A DNA stretch of 64,000 nucleotides from Candidatus Opimibacter skivensis. GTDB taxonomy: Bacteria; Bacteroidota; Bacteroidia; Chitinophagales; Saprospiraceae. A program made the position numbers and the translations under genes. The stretch spans positions 142,127-206,126 of the forward strand of contig JADKGY010000022.1 of assembly GCA_016722045.1 (NCBI GenBank), read 5' to 3'. Position 1 is the first letter of the stretch. Every line of letters starts with the position of its first letter. Shown in pieces: positions 9,259-17,078 of this stretch. The notes beneath the pieces were generated by a model that saw only the letters and a list, made by a program, of their open reading frames with translations, was not told where the DNA came from and did no database searches.

Positions 9259-10161
9259 ATGCAAAAGAAGCTCCTCATAGCCGGTGGAAGTGGATTAATC
9301 GGAACTGCCCTGGCCAAAGAGGCCAATCTTCAGGGATGGGAAATAACCATTCTGAGCAGACATGCCGGTACCGGAAGGATTGTCTGGGATCCTGAAAAGG
9401 GTACTATAGATATAAAGGATAGAGAAGCATACGATGCGATCATCAACCTTGCCGGTGCTTCTATTGCAGAAGGCAGATGGACAGAAAAAAGAAAAAAAGA
9501 AATTTATCAAAGCCGCATTGATTCCTGCCATACGATCGAAAAGTATGTGCGTGAAGGACGACTCACTACTTCATTTTATCTCGGTATCTCCGGTATCGGC
9601 ATTTATGGAGACAGGGGAAATGATATTGTCGATGTAGACACGCCTATTGTAAATGGAGATGATTGGCTTATTAAAACTACGATCGACTGGGAATCCGGCC
9701 ATATGGCTTTTGCAGATTTAGATATCAGAACTATCATTCTCCGGACAGGTATTGTTTTGAGTTTGGACGGAGGTGCTCTAAAGGAAATCATGAGTACTCC
9801 CGGTATTGGTGTCTTGTCTTATTTTGGAAACGGGAAGCAGGTCTGGTCATGGATACATATTCATGATTTGATCCGAATGATTTTTTTCTGCATTGGGGAT
9901 GCAAATACAAAGGGCGTATACCTGGCATCATCACCTCATCCGGTCTCAAATAAAATTCTGACAAAAACAATCAATCATTATTTAAAGCCTAAAAGATTAG
10001 TAGTTGGTGTACCTAAAATAGTAATAGCCACAATTTTAGGGGAGACACACAGAGTTCTATTTGAAAGTTGTAACGCTTCCTCAGCAAAAATAGAAGGAGA
10101 AGGATTTCAATTTGAATTTCCTTCGGTCGATGCTGCAGTTAAAAATCTGTTGAAAAAATGA
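9259..10161 (+). CDS. TIGR01777-type NAD(P)-dependent sugar-epimerase-like SDR protein
   Basis: 300-aa extended SDR protein resembling YfcH/SDR39U1. The nucleotide-binding glycine motif is GGSGLIG (9-15). The family-specific run INLAGASIAEGRWTEKRKKE and the ISGIGIYGDRG block, where the catalytic Tyr sits, are present. A C-terminal region ending in FEFPSVDAAVKNLL matches the DUF1731-like tail of the family. The substrate is unknown for most members. It is divergent from the ABC importer cluster. The ATG at 9259 places the glycine motif at the normal position. Confidence 0.9.
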   Translation: MQKKLLIAGGSGLIGTALAKEANLQGWEITILSRHAGTGRIVWDPEKGTIDIKDREAYDAIINLAGASIAEGRWTEKRKKEIYQSRIDSCHTIEKYVREGRLTTSFYLGISGIGIYGDRGNDIVDVDTPIVNGDDWLIKTTIDWESGHMAFADLDIRTIILRTGIVLSLDGGALKEIMSTPGIGVLSYFGNGKQVWSWIHIHDLIRMIFFCIGDANTKGVYLASSPHPVSNKILTKTINHYLKPKRLVVGVPKIVIATILGETHRVLFESCNASSAKIEGEGFQFEFPSVDAAVKNLLKK

Positions 10162-10290
10162 GCAAAGAGCGAAGAGCAGTGGGGTCGTATAAACTATATT
10201 CTGGAATGTAGCAGTTAGTATGAAGGCAGGTGATAGAACTAAAATCTCCAAATGGAGTGTGCCTGTAACGGTTCATGGGAATCACGCTCT

Positions 10291-10404
10291 CGCTCCGATG
10301 GAGCTTAAAAAATATGATGTCGGTGTTGTTACAGATATATCGCTCCGATGGAGCTTAAAGTTTATGATGTCGGGGTTGTTACAGATATTTCGCTCCGAGA
10401 GAGC
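10291..10404. repeat. 50-bp tandem repeat built on GCTCC-gat-GGAGC
   Basis: CGCTCCGATGGAGCTTAAA starts at 10291 and 10341, and a variant (CGCTCCGAGAGAGCTTAA) starts at 10391, so the period is exactly 50 bp. Each unit has a 5-bp hairpin with a GAT loop, then ATGATGTCGG and GTTGTTACAGATAT. The third unit has lost the perfect hairpin. Confidence 0.85.
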
Positions 10405-10427
10405 TTAACTCTTCATTCTTGAGGACC

Positions 10428-10480
10428 AAAATCGAAAATCGAAAATCGAAAATCGAAAATCGAAAATCGAAAATCGAAAG
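10428..10480. repeat. Heptamer array (AAAATCG)n, 7 units
   Basis: Nearly perfect tandem 7-bp repeat directly followed by AGCTTCGACC, the start of a dispersed repeat copy. It lies 54 nt beyond the stop of the convergent HAD-type gene. Confidence 0.93.
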
Positions 10481-10533
10481 CTTCGACCCGCTTTACTTAT
10501 CCTCGTGCGACAGCTCAACCATCGTAAATCCGT

Positions 10534-10962
10534 TTACGGTTCGAAAATTTCAATATCCTTTGTACGCCAAACTAAGTTTGTAAACTTCCCTTTGAATCGT
10601 GTAGCCCGTACGATGTGATTATCGATCCAGTGATAATTTCCACCGCGTGGTTTTCCGACAAGAAGGCCATGATATTTGAAACCGCATTTTGCTAACCAAT
10701 CTTCTGTAATCTTTCGATGTGCTTCCGTACGTGATGTGAAAAACGTAATGATGTGCCCGTCGTCATACCATTTGTTGATGATTTCAAGAGCATCTTCATA
10801 GTAGGGTACATCGACCATTCGTTCAGGTTCCTCATTGGGGATATCATCACAGATCGTACCATCGATATCGATCAGGTAGTTTTTTACTTCTCCAGGGAGT
10901 AAAGGACTCATCTTCTCCCCTTTCTCATTGTACAAGGGGATTAATGGAGGTTGTTCGCTCAT
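10534..10962 (-). CDS. HAD-superfamily protein (polynucleotide/sugar phosphatase-like)
   Basis: 142-aa soluble protein. Motif I is LIDIDGTICDD (nucleophile D32, acid D34) and motif II is TFFTSRTEAH, with the LVGKPRGGNYHWIDNH segment giving motif III and IV-like residues. These are HAD hallmarks, so phosphatase activity on a small or polynucleotide substrate is likely. Similar short Bacteroidota proteins are often labelled phosphoheptose isomerase in databases, but the motifs here are those of a HAD enzyme. A good promoter lies 28-57 nt upstream. Confidence 0.8.
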   Translation of the reverse strand: MSEQPPLIPLYNEKGEKMSPLLPGEVKNYLIDIDGTICDDIPNEEPERMVDVPYYEDALEIINKWYDDGHIITFFTSRTEAHRKITEDWLAKCGFKYHGLLVGKPRGGNYHWIDNHIVRATRFKGKFTNLVWRTKDIEIFEP

Positions 10963-10989
10963 TATTATTTTAAATGGTCAAGATAGGGT

Positions 10990-11019
10990 CAAAGATAGGG
11001 GCGGCAGTCTTAAACTCAA
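10990..11019 (-). promoter_or_regulatory. Promoter of the HAD-type gene (TTG-N19-TATCTTTG)
   Basis: On the minus strand TTG (11017-11019) and TATCTTTG (10990-10997) are 19 nt apart, a full match to the Bacteroidota consensus, 28 nt before the ATG. Confidence 0.72.
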
Positions 11020-11079
11020 TAATTCACTTGCAAATAGTTGTATATCATCTTCTTAAAAGACTAAATTCCAGTCGAAGAC

Positions 11080-11937
11080 TTAAAAATCTATGTAATCGGT
11101 GGGATCCACAGGCCTTCCCTGGATCCAGAGTTCAAAATGCAGATGGGGCCCGGAAGATAATTTCCCGGTATTTCCTATAATGGCTACAGCCTCACCAGCC
11201 CTGACAAAAGCTCCATTTCTTTTTAACAGCGTAGCATTATGCTTATAAAATGACACCATATCATTACTATGCTGAATGCCTATAGTATAACCCGTCTCAA
11301 GTGTCCAGTCGGCAGTAATCACATGGCCATCCCAGATTGCCTTCACCGGCGTATCATGAGGAGCGAGGATGTCAACCCCAAAATGATCCTGTGAAGGATC
11401 AAATTTGCTGCTGATGACACCTGATATCGGCGGAATCAGGTACAGGTAATCAGCTGGCTTCAATACAGACGGGGCGGAAGAGCTTTTTACCTGAATAGTT
11501 TGCACAGGCTTTGGTGGCTCTGTTCGATCCTTTTCCCATGACAACGATTTTTCCTCAGGCGTTTTTTCTTCGTTTGGGGTCTGGACGACGTTTGACTTTC
11601 CTATGCTGTCCGACATACTGATCATCTGGTTGAAATGATCGTAATATTGTTTATAATCAACCAATTCTGTTTCCAGGGAGGCTACTTTCTTAGCAAGGCG
11701 AATGAAATCAGGGTTTTGGCTTGGCATCGCGTAACCGGGCACAAGTCGTCTAAGTGGGGTAAAAAAGATCACCACGATCATGATCCCCATGGTCACCAGT
11801 ATGATCGAAGAAAGAAGAACATAAAGATTGAGCAACGTAAGGCGATAGGAGCCCACTTCTTCAAGGGTATCATCCTTCCGGAGGACAAGCCTATATATGG
11901 TATGCCAATGCCGCTTTCTGGTCTTTCCTTGCTCCAT
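11080..11937 (-). CDS. M23 family metallopeptidase, membrane-anchored
   Basis: 285-aa LytM-type peptidase that likely cuts peptidoglycan cross-links in the periplasm. One membrane helix spans about 36-60. A coiled-coil-like segment (80-110) and a Pro/Lys linker follow. The LytM domain occupies about 165-285 with zinc ligands H185 and D189 (HFGVD) and the HLHFE motif (H265, H267), so it looks active. The short cytoplasmic N-terminus IYRLVLRKDDTLEEVGSYRL is common to Bacteroidota relatives. It is divergent from the porW gene, with about 107 bp between the starts. Confidence 0.92.
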   Translation of the reverse strand: MEQGKTRKRHWHTIYRLVLRKDDTLEEVGSYRLTLLNLYVLLSSIILVTMGIMIVVIFFTPLRRLVPGYAMPSQNPDFIRLAKKVASLETELVDYKQYYDHFNQMISMSDSIGKSNVVQTPNEEKTPEEKSLSWEKDRTEPPKPVQTIQVKSSSAPSVLKPADYLYLIPPISGVISSKFDPSQDHFGVDILAPHDTPVKAIWDGHVITADWTLETGYTIGIQHSNDMVSFYKHNATLLKRNGAFVRAGEAVAIIGNTGKLSSGPHLHFELWIQGRPVDPTDYIDF

Positions 11938-11946
11938 GATAGGAAA

Positions 11947-11978
11947 TTGGGTGTAGTGGTGATTTTGAAATAAATTTG
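11947..11978 (+). promoter_or_regulatory. Candidate promoter of porW (TTG-N21-TAAATTTG)
   Basis: TTG at 11947-11949 and TAAATTTG at 11971-11978 are 21 nt apart. The box lies 66 nt upstream of the porW ATG, in the divergent space with the M23 gene. Confidence 0.6.
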
Positions 11979-12044
11979 CCTCCTAATCAGTTTATAAGAT
12001 TAAACGCCTGGTGGGAAACAACCTTTCAGCTTCAAATCATATAA

Positions 12045-14996
12045 ATGCTATACCGTATTAACGTGAAAAATACACTTTTGATCTTTTTGACGCTGGGAAT
12101 GATTTGGGGTTGTGTGACAACGAAGAGCCATCAGGACATGTCAAAAGTAGGGCAATTCTACCATAACGTGACTGCCAAGTACAATGGTTGGTTCAATGCC
12201 AATGAACTGGTGAATAACAGCATCCTCACGCTTGAAACCCAGCATGAAGACAATTTCAACGAGATCCTGCCCATCTATGAATATTCCGCCGTTCAGAATG
12301 CGGATGCCGTCAAAGCCGATCTGGACGAAGCCATTAAAAAAGTATCAGTCGTCGTCACATTGCACGAATACAGTGATTGGGCTGATGATTGTTATCTCCT
12401 CATCGGGAAAGCGCTTTACCTTAAAAAGGATTATGAAGCAGCCGAAGACGCCCTCGAATTCTACCAGGATGAATTTCTTCCAAATGGCAAGCATACATCT
12501 CTTCATAAAAAATCCAAGAGAGTAAACAAAGCCAAAAAAAGCGGAAAGACCAACGCGGTAAAGGAAGCGAATAAGCGGAAGAAAGAACTTGAACGTGTTC
12601 GTAAGAAAGCAGAAAAAGAACGCAAGGCTTACAACAAGCAAATCCATAAGCTGAAGAAGAAAGGAAAAAGTACGACTGATATTCAACGTCCCGGCACGAC
12701 AAAGGGGCCCGATGCAACAACTGTACTTCCAACATCCGATCTCAAGAAATATGAGCCCACAGCCGCCGAAATAAAAGCTAAAGCAAAAGCTGAAGGTGAA
12801 CATGTTGGTTTGCTTGGTCACGTTCCTGTTTATGATGAAGCTATTCTGTGGTTAGCCAAATCGTATATTGAACGCCAAAACTGGACAGCAGCAGATTATC
12901 AATTCAGACGTCTGGAATCCGATGATGTCCTTCCCCCAAAAGTTTATGAAGAACTACCAGTAGCGAGAGCCTATTATCATATGGTTCGTGAAAACTATCC
13001 TCAGGTGATTCCCTTTCTCGAACAAGCCATTGAACGTGCCTCAAAAAGAGCCAATAAAGCGAGATATGCATATATCATAGCTCAATTGTATGATCGCGAT
13101 GGCAATGTAGCCAAGGCCGGTGAGTTCTATCAGAAATCATTGGATTTCAGCAACAAGTATGATATGGAATTCAATACAAGGCTGAGCATCATCAGGTCAT
13201 CCGTCCGCAATAAAACGATGACCTCAGCTGAAGCTCAGCAGAGTCTTGAAAAAATGCTGAAGGACGAGAAGAACAAACCATTTCAGGGACGTATATACTT
13301 CGTATTAGCCACTCTTGCTTTAGACAATAATGATATAGCCACGGCTATCGGACATCTTGAAAAGAGTATTGAAAATGTACAGGACGATAAATTTCAGGCT
13401 GTGGAAAGCCAGTATTTGCTTGCCACATTGTACATGAAACAATTACAATTTGTAGAAGCTGAAGCCACATTTAAAGCTTGCGCAGCAGTCATGACAGAGA
13501 CGGACCCGCGCTATAAGTTTGTCAAAAAGATGGGTGACAATCTGAGTGACATCGCTATGAATCTCAACACGATCACGTTGCAGGATAGCTTATTAAAGCT
13601 TTCCTACATGAATGAAGATCAGCTCAAAAACATAGCACGTGATCTAAAAAAAGCAAAGCAGAAAGAAGAAGAAGAAGCTGCGGCGAAAAGCAAATATAAT
13701 GCCAGCCAGGTAGGTAAGGGTACATCGCCTTCTCCTGCACTTCAGAATGGCGTACCTGCAGTTCGTCAGGTCAGTGGCAGTCCCATTGAAAGTACATTCT
13801 GGGCATTTGATCAAAAAAATCTGAAGAAGGCAAAACGTGAATTTGATAAGACGTGGGGAGATATACCGCTTACCGATTACTGGGGTGTAAGTTCTAAAGC
13901 AAGTCAATATGTCTCAACAGCTGAGTCGGCCCAATCAGGTAATGGCGATATAGGACTGTATGAAAGTGAAATTGAAAATTTCTTTAAAGACGTTCCAAAG
14001 AATGATACAGCCAGAGCTCAATCACATGCCCAGATCAGGAAGTCTATGCTTTTGCTCGGCCAGCTGTACCGCGACCGATTGCAGGACTTTCAAAGCTCAA
14101 TTGATATTTTGGAAAAACTATTGGCACGATATCCTGAAGCGCCCGAAAAGCTGGAAGCCTATTACCAACTTTATCTCTCTTCTTTATCAGCCGGCGATCT
14201 TGTACGTACAGAAAAGTATAAAGCACTTATCATTGCCGAATATCCGAATTCTCGGTTTGCGAGGGTTCTTTCGGATCCGAATTTCGCCGCCAGTCAGCAA
14301 TCTGAACATGAGCGATTGATGACGTACTATGATGAAACATATAGCCTCTTCGAGCAGAAAAATTATAATGTCGTTCTCCAGCGCATCACAGATGTCGGTG
14401 AAAAATTTGGCGTCAACAATTCGCTGATGGCGAAATTTGAATTGCTCAAAGCGATGAGTATTGGTGCTACCATTGGAAAGGATGCTTATGTAGACGCGCT
14501 CAAGGATATCATTGCTAAATATCCAAATACAGATGAAGACAAAAAAGCGAAAGACATGCTGCTTCTTCTGGGCGATAATAATGCAAACAGCGTTTATGGA
14601 GAAACGGGTCTAAGCGATGCTCAATTTACAGTGGAGGATAATGCACTACATTTCATCATCGTCTATGTGCGGAACCAGGATGAAATAAGTATTCAGGATA
14701 CAAAGGTTGCATTAGCGAAATTTCATAATCAATATTTCCAGCTTGATAATCTCAAAATGGCAAGCCTTGTATTTGATCCTTCAAAGAATCAATCTTTAGT
14801 ACTAGTAAGATCTTTTACGACAAAAGAGAAGGCGATGAAATACTATGATACCGCCACCCGCAATCCAAAAGACTTTTTACCTTCTAATGCGATCTATGAA
14901 GTATATCCGATCACACAGAAGAACTATCGTGAAGTGATCAAGGCAAGATCATTGGATGCGTATAAGGCATTCTTTGAAGAGAATTATAAAAAGTAA
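12045..14996 (+). CDS. porW: Type IX secretion system periplasmic lipoprotein PorW/SprE
   Basis: 983-aa lipoprotein (lipobox LGMIWGC) with tetratricopeptide-like helical repeats. The conserved opening after the lipid anchor, KVGQFYHNVTAKYNGWFNANE, is typical of PorW/SprE, which is needed for T9SS secretion and gliding. A lysine-rich charged insert spans about 155-215. TPR-like helices occupy the middle, and the C-terminal domain has alpha/beta character. Typical family length is 850-1000 aa. Other T9SS parts in the window are a PorP/SprF protein (17076) and PorQ (58122). The gene is monocistronic. Confidence 0.9.
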   Translation: MLYRINVKNTLLIFLTLGMIWGCVTTKSHQDMSKVGQFYHNVTAKYNGWFNANELVNNSILTLETQHEDNFNEILPIYEYSAVQNADAVKADLDEAIKKVSVVVTLHEYSDWADDCYLLIGKALYLKKDYEAAEDALEFYQDEFLPNGKHTSLHKKSKRVNKAKKSGKTNAVKEANKRKKELERVRKKAEKERKAYNKQIHKLKKKGKSTTDIQRPGTTKGPDATTVLPTSDLKKYEPTAAEIKAKAKAEGEHVGLLGHVPVYDEAILWLAKSYIERQNWTAADYQFRRLESDDVLPPKVYEELPVARAYYHMVRENYPQVIPFLEQAIERASKRANKARYAYIIAQLYDRDGNVAKAGEFYQKSLDFSNKYDMEFNTRLSIIRSSVRNKTMTSAEAQQSLEKMLKDEKNKPFQGRIYFVLATLALDNNDIATAIGHLEKSIENVQDDKFQAVESQYLLATLYMKQLQFVEAEATFKACAAVMTETDPRYKFVKKMGDNLSDIAMNLNTITLQDSLLKLSYMNEDQLKNIARDLKKAKQKEEEEAAAKSKYNASQVGKGTSPSPALQNGVPAVRQVSGSPIESTFWAFDQKNLKKAKREFDKTWGDIPLTDYWGVSSKASQYVSTAESAQSGNGDIGLYESEIENFFKDVPKNDTARAQSHAQIRKSMLLLGQLYRDRLQDFQSSIDILEKLLARYPEAPEKLEAYYQLYLSSLSAGDLVRTEKYKALIIAEYPNSRFARVLSDPNFAASQQSEHERLMTYYDETYSLFEQKNYNVVLQRITDVGEKFGVNNSLMAKFELLKAMSIGATIGKDAYVDALKDIIAKYPNTDEDKKAKDMLLLLGDNNANSVYGETGLSDAQFTVEDNALHFIIVYVRNQDEISIQDTKVALAKFHNQYFQLDNLKMASLVFDPSKNQSLVLVRSFTTKEKAMKYYDTATRNPKDFLPSNAIYEVYPITQKNYREVIKARSLDAYKAFFEENYKK

Positions 14997-15013
14997 GACG
15001 ATTTAGGAAAAAC

Positions 15014-15050
15014 GAATATCGAGTAACGAGTAACAAGTAACAAGTAGCGG
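15014..15050. repeat. Heptamer array, CGAGTAA / CAAGTAA type
   Basis: Four to five 7-bp units (ATATCGAGTAACGAGTAACA and on) start 17 nt after the porW stop. The words are the reverse complement of the TTACTCG arrays. The hairpin train at 15099 follows. Confidence 0.85.
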
Positions 15051-15098
15051 TTTCAAGATGAGGGTAGCCGAAGAGTCAAAGAAAAAGCGCATGTTGAG

Positions 15099-15222
15099 CG
15101 GTTGACCGACGTTCGAGCGTTTGCAAGGCTGTGCCTTGCGTAATGTGCGACGGAATGAATTCCATCGTTACAAAATCGGTCGTGCCTACGGCATTTTATT
15201 TGACGTTTCGCTTCGAAACATC
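15099..15222. repeat. Train of small hairpins in the 3'-3' gap between porW and the biotin-carrier gene
   Basis: Successive inverted repeats: CGGT-tg-ACCG (15099-15108), GCAAGGC-tgt-GCCTTGC (15123-15139), CGACGGAAT-ga-ATTCCATCG with one mismatch (15148-15167), TGCC-tac-GGCA (15183-15193) and GTTTCG-ctt-CGAAAC (15205-15219). Three of the five have 3-nt loops. The last one ends 2 nt from the stop of the biotin-carrier gene. A longer relative is at 43491-43718. Confidence 0.8.
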
Positions 15223-15733
15223 ACTCAAACTCCACCAATGGAAATCCTCTATCCACAGCCTGTCCTATATTGACTTTTATCTCTTTTATTATCGCATCAT
15301 GAGGTGCGGCAATCACATTTTCCATTTTCATGGCTTCCAGGATAAGTAGTGGAGTTCCTTTGATTACATGATCACCTGCTGTTACTTTGATTGATGTCAC
15401 AAGCCCAGGCATGGGGGCTTCCATTAAACTTAATTTTTTGGAATGAATGGTGTTCAGTCCCATTTTTTCAATCATCAGATCCAATTCCCGATATATTCGG
15501 ACATGTTTTAGTTGCCCATCCAATTCAATACTGTATGTGTGTGAATCAGCATCATACCCCATGATTTTAATCTGATGCAGTTTATTTCCTTCCTGAAATT
15601 TGTACATTCCTTCTGCCTGCGACATCATGTGAATATGATCAGCCATAGCGGATTGATTAGCCCCACTTTCATTGGCTGTCATTTCGAATCTTTCGCCATC
15701 AATTTCAATGGTTGTTTTGCTTTCGAATTTCAT
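15221..15733 (-). CDS. Biotin/lipoyl carrier domain protein (acyl-CoA carboxylase BCCP-like)
   Basis: 170-aa protein with a C-terminal biotinyl domain. The modification site is K136 in EAMKMEN, preceded by APMPGLV as in biotin carriers. The N-terminal ~95 residues resemble the linker region found in propionyl-CoA or pyruvate carboxylase alpha chains. It probably serves as the carrier of a multi-subunit acyl-CoA carboxylase whose other subunits are not in the window. The start codon overlaps the stop of the upstream membrane protein by one base (TAATG), making it the last gene of the bactofilin operon. Confidence 0.87.
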   Translation of the reverse strand: MKFESKTTIEIDGERFEMTANESGANQSAMADHIHMMSQAEGMYKFQEGNKLHQIKIMGYDADSHTYSIELDGQLKHVRIYRELDLMIEKMGLNTIHSKKLSLMEAPMPGLVTSIKVTAGDHVIKGTPLLILEAMKMENVIAAPHDAIIKEIKVNIGQAVDRGFPLVEFE

Positions 15734-16131
15734 TACGGGGTAGAGGATTGTTTTTCACGGCCAACTTTCTCAAGAAAGATGACTTCATAAATAGTGGATG
15801 CAAGATAGATCACAAGGAAGGGCCAGATAAAAGAATTATCAGCAGGTTCATATCCTTTCTGATATCCCAGGATCAATATCACGCACAGGATCATCTTAAG
15901 AAATACGGCCAGCATGATCAACTGAATGTATAATTTAGTATAAGAGCTGCGTGCTAAGATTTTCGCCGCGCCATATAAGAGAGTACAGAAAATAATCATT
16001 GCTGCAATCGTCACCACTATAAAACCTGCGTGAGCCCTCATTGGCGCGAACAACATGATTAATACCATTATGATACTCATCTCTGTGATGCTGGTGATGG
16101 CCAGCCCGGCAAAAAATTGCTTAGGGCTCAT
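15733..16131 (-). CDS. Four-helix membrane protein, AtpI-like position
   Basis: 132-aa protein with four hydrophobic helices (about 7-28, 34-58, 66-92 and 98-118) and a charged tail. I recognise no strong motif. Its place directly after an AtpZ-type gene, overlapping it by 11 nt, suggests the small F0 assembly protein AtpI (UncI), but the ATP synthase genes themselves do not follow. The overlap with its neighbours indicates one transcript and coupled translation. Function is inferred from position only. Confidence 0.7.
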   Translation of the reverse strand: MSPKQFFAGLAITSITEMSIIMVLIMLFAPMRAHAGFIVVTIAAMIIFCTLLYGAAKILARSSYTKLYIQLIMLAVFLKMILCVILILGYQKGYEPADNSFIWPFLVIYLASTIYEVIFLEKVGREKQSSTP

Positions 16132-16345
16132 CTTTACGATTTAATTCTTTGACCAGGATATAAAAAAATCCGCCTGTGAAAAGTAACAGCAGTAAAACTG
16201 TAAAGTACGGAATGGAGGTAGCCAGCTTCTTATCGATTTTCTGTCCAAGCCATGCCGCTATTCCCATCAGCGCAAAAAGCTGGATGGCCATGCCGCTATA
16301 CTTCAGATATTTATTGGATGAAGGTGATTTGGGATCAGCCTTCAC
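16121..16345 (-). CDS. AtpZ/AtpI-family small membrane protein
   Basis: 74-aa protein with two membrane helices (about 16-36 and 45-66) and the family motif MGIAAWLGQKIDKKL between them. AtpZ-type proteins are linked to F-type ATP synthase assembly and magnesium transport. The frame opens with GTG (16345), 3 nt after the bactofilin stop; the first ATG lies inside helix 1. It is part of a four-gene operon with the bactofilin. Confidence 0.75.
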   Translation of the reverse strand: MKADPKSPSSNKYLKYSGMAIQLFALMGIAAWLGQKIDKKLATSIPYFTVLLLLLFTGGFFYILVKELNRKDEP

Positions 16346-16348
16346 TAT

Positions 16349-16813
16349 TCAGGACATTGTAGCTTTTGCACTACCGAGAGAACTGAGTTCAATCACATCT
16401 TCATCTAATGAAACCTTGCGTGGATTGGTGTGTTGAGCACCCATCTTACATTTCACATTAAAGATGGATCCGGGCTGAACGACTAATTTCTGTGTAGTCA
16501 CGTCTCCTTCAATTCTTGCAGTTTCTTTGACATGCAGAATATCATTGACAAGCAGCACGCCTTCGAAACGACCTTCTATCACTGCATTTTCACATTGCAC
16601 ATCCCCCGTAATATAACCGGTGGGGCCAATGATGACTTTACCTTTGCAATTGAGTGTACCTTTTAAAGTGCCATCAATACGAATGTCTTTATCCGCTTGT
16701 ACGGTTCCTTCAATATTTGTGCCTTGTACGAGGCTATTGCTTGAAGAGGCAGAGGCTGATGTGATCAGGCCATTCGTCTTGCCTTTTGTATCATTTTTTG
16801 TGTTGTTGAACAT
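16349..16813 (-). CDS. Bactofilin (polymer-forming cytoskeletal protein)
   Basis: 154-aa protein. Disordered, Ser/Asn-rich tails flank a right-handed beta-helix core (about 30-125) with glycine/valine periodic turns such as IRIDGTLKGTLNCKGKVIIG and GYITGDVQCENAVIEG. Bactofilins polymerise into membrane-associated filaments, often next to M23 peptidases as cell-shape modules. Here an M23 peptidase gene is 4.4 kb away, not adjacent. It is the first gene of the operon leading to AtpZ, a small membrane protein and the biotin carrier. Confidence 0.92.
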   Translation of the reverse strand: MFNNTKNDTKGKTNGLITSASASSSNSLVQGTNIEGTVQADKDIRIDGTLKGTLNCKGKVIIGPTGYITGDVQCENAVIEGRFEGVLLVNDILHVKETARIEGDVTTQKLVVQPGSIFNVKCKMGAQHTNPRKVSLDEDVIELSSLGSAKATMS

Positions 16814-16885
16814 CCCTTGAGAGAATTAAAGTCGTGAATAGATATAGTGTCATGGAGACTACAATCTGACAAAGGGGGTTGTAAA

Positions 16886-16966
16886 ATAACGAATAACGAG
16901 TAACGAATAACGAGTAATAAATATTAATTATTGATTATTATTGATTATTGATTATTGATTATTGAT
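16886..16966. repeat. Heptamer arrays (CGAATAA/CGAGTAA and TTGATTA)
   Basis: Five units of ACGAATA/ACGAGTA (16886-16918), then a second array of ATTGATT words (16925-16966). Both have period 7. They lie upstream of the bactofilin gene and form one arm of an inverted arrangement with the array at 16983-17078. Confidence 0.88.
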
Positions 16967-16982
16967 CTGAAATGTGAATTGC

Positions 16983-17078
16983 AACTCGTTACTCGTTACT
17001 CGTTATTCGTTATTCATTATTCATTATTCATTATTCATTATTCGTTATTCGTTATTCGTTATTCGTTACTCGTTACTA
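16983..17078. repeat. Heptamer array ending at the PorP stop codon
   Basis: Fourteen units: CGTTACT (3), CGTTATT (2), CATTATT (4), CGTTATT (4), CGTTACT (2), approximately. The last unit runs into the stop codon (17076-17078) of the minus-strand PorP/SprF gene. The order of word types is nearly symmetric about the middle. Confidence 0.93.

Larger units (their letters stand above)
10162..10533. other. Gene-free stretch holding two tandem repeat types
   Basis: This 370-bp space contains the 50-bp hairpin repeat (10291-10404), the AAAATCG heptamer array (10428-10480) and one copy of the TTCGAC...GCTCA repeat (10482-10519). I see no gene here; the short open frame at 10220 is repeat-derived. Confidence 0.8.

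Noticed and set aside
10291..10480. CRISPR array
   Set aside because: Units are contiguous, with no unique spacers and no cas genes.
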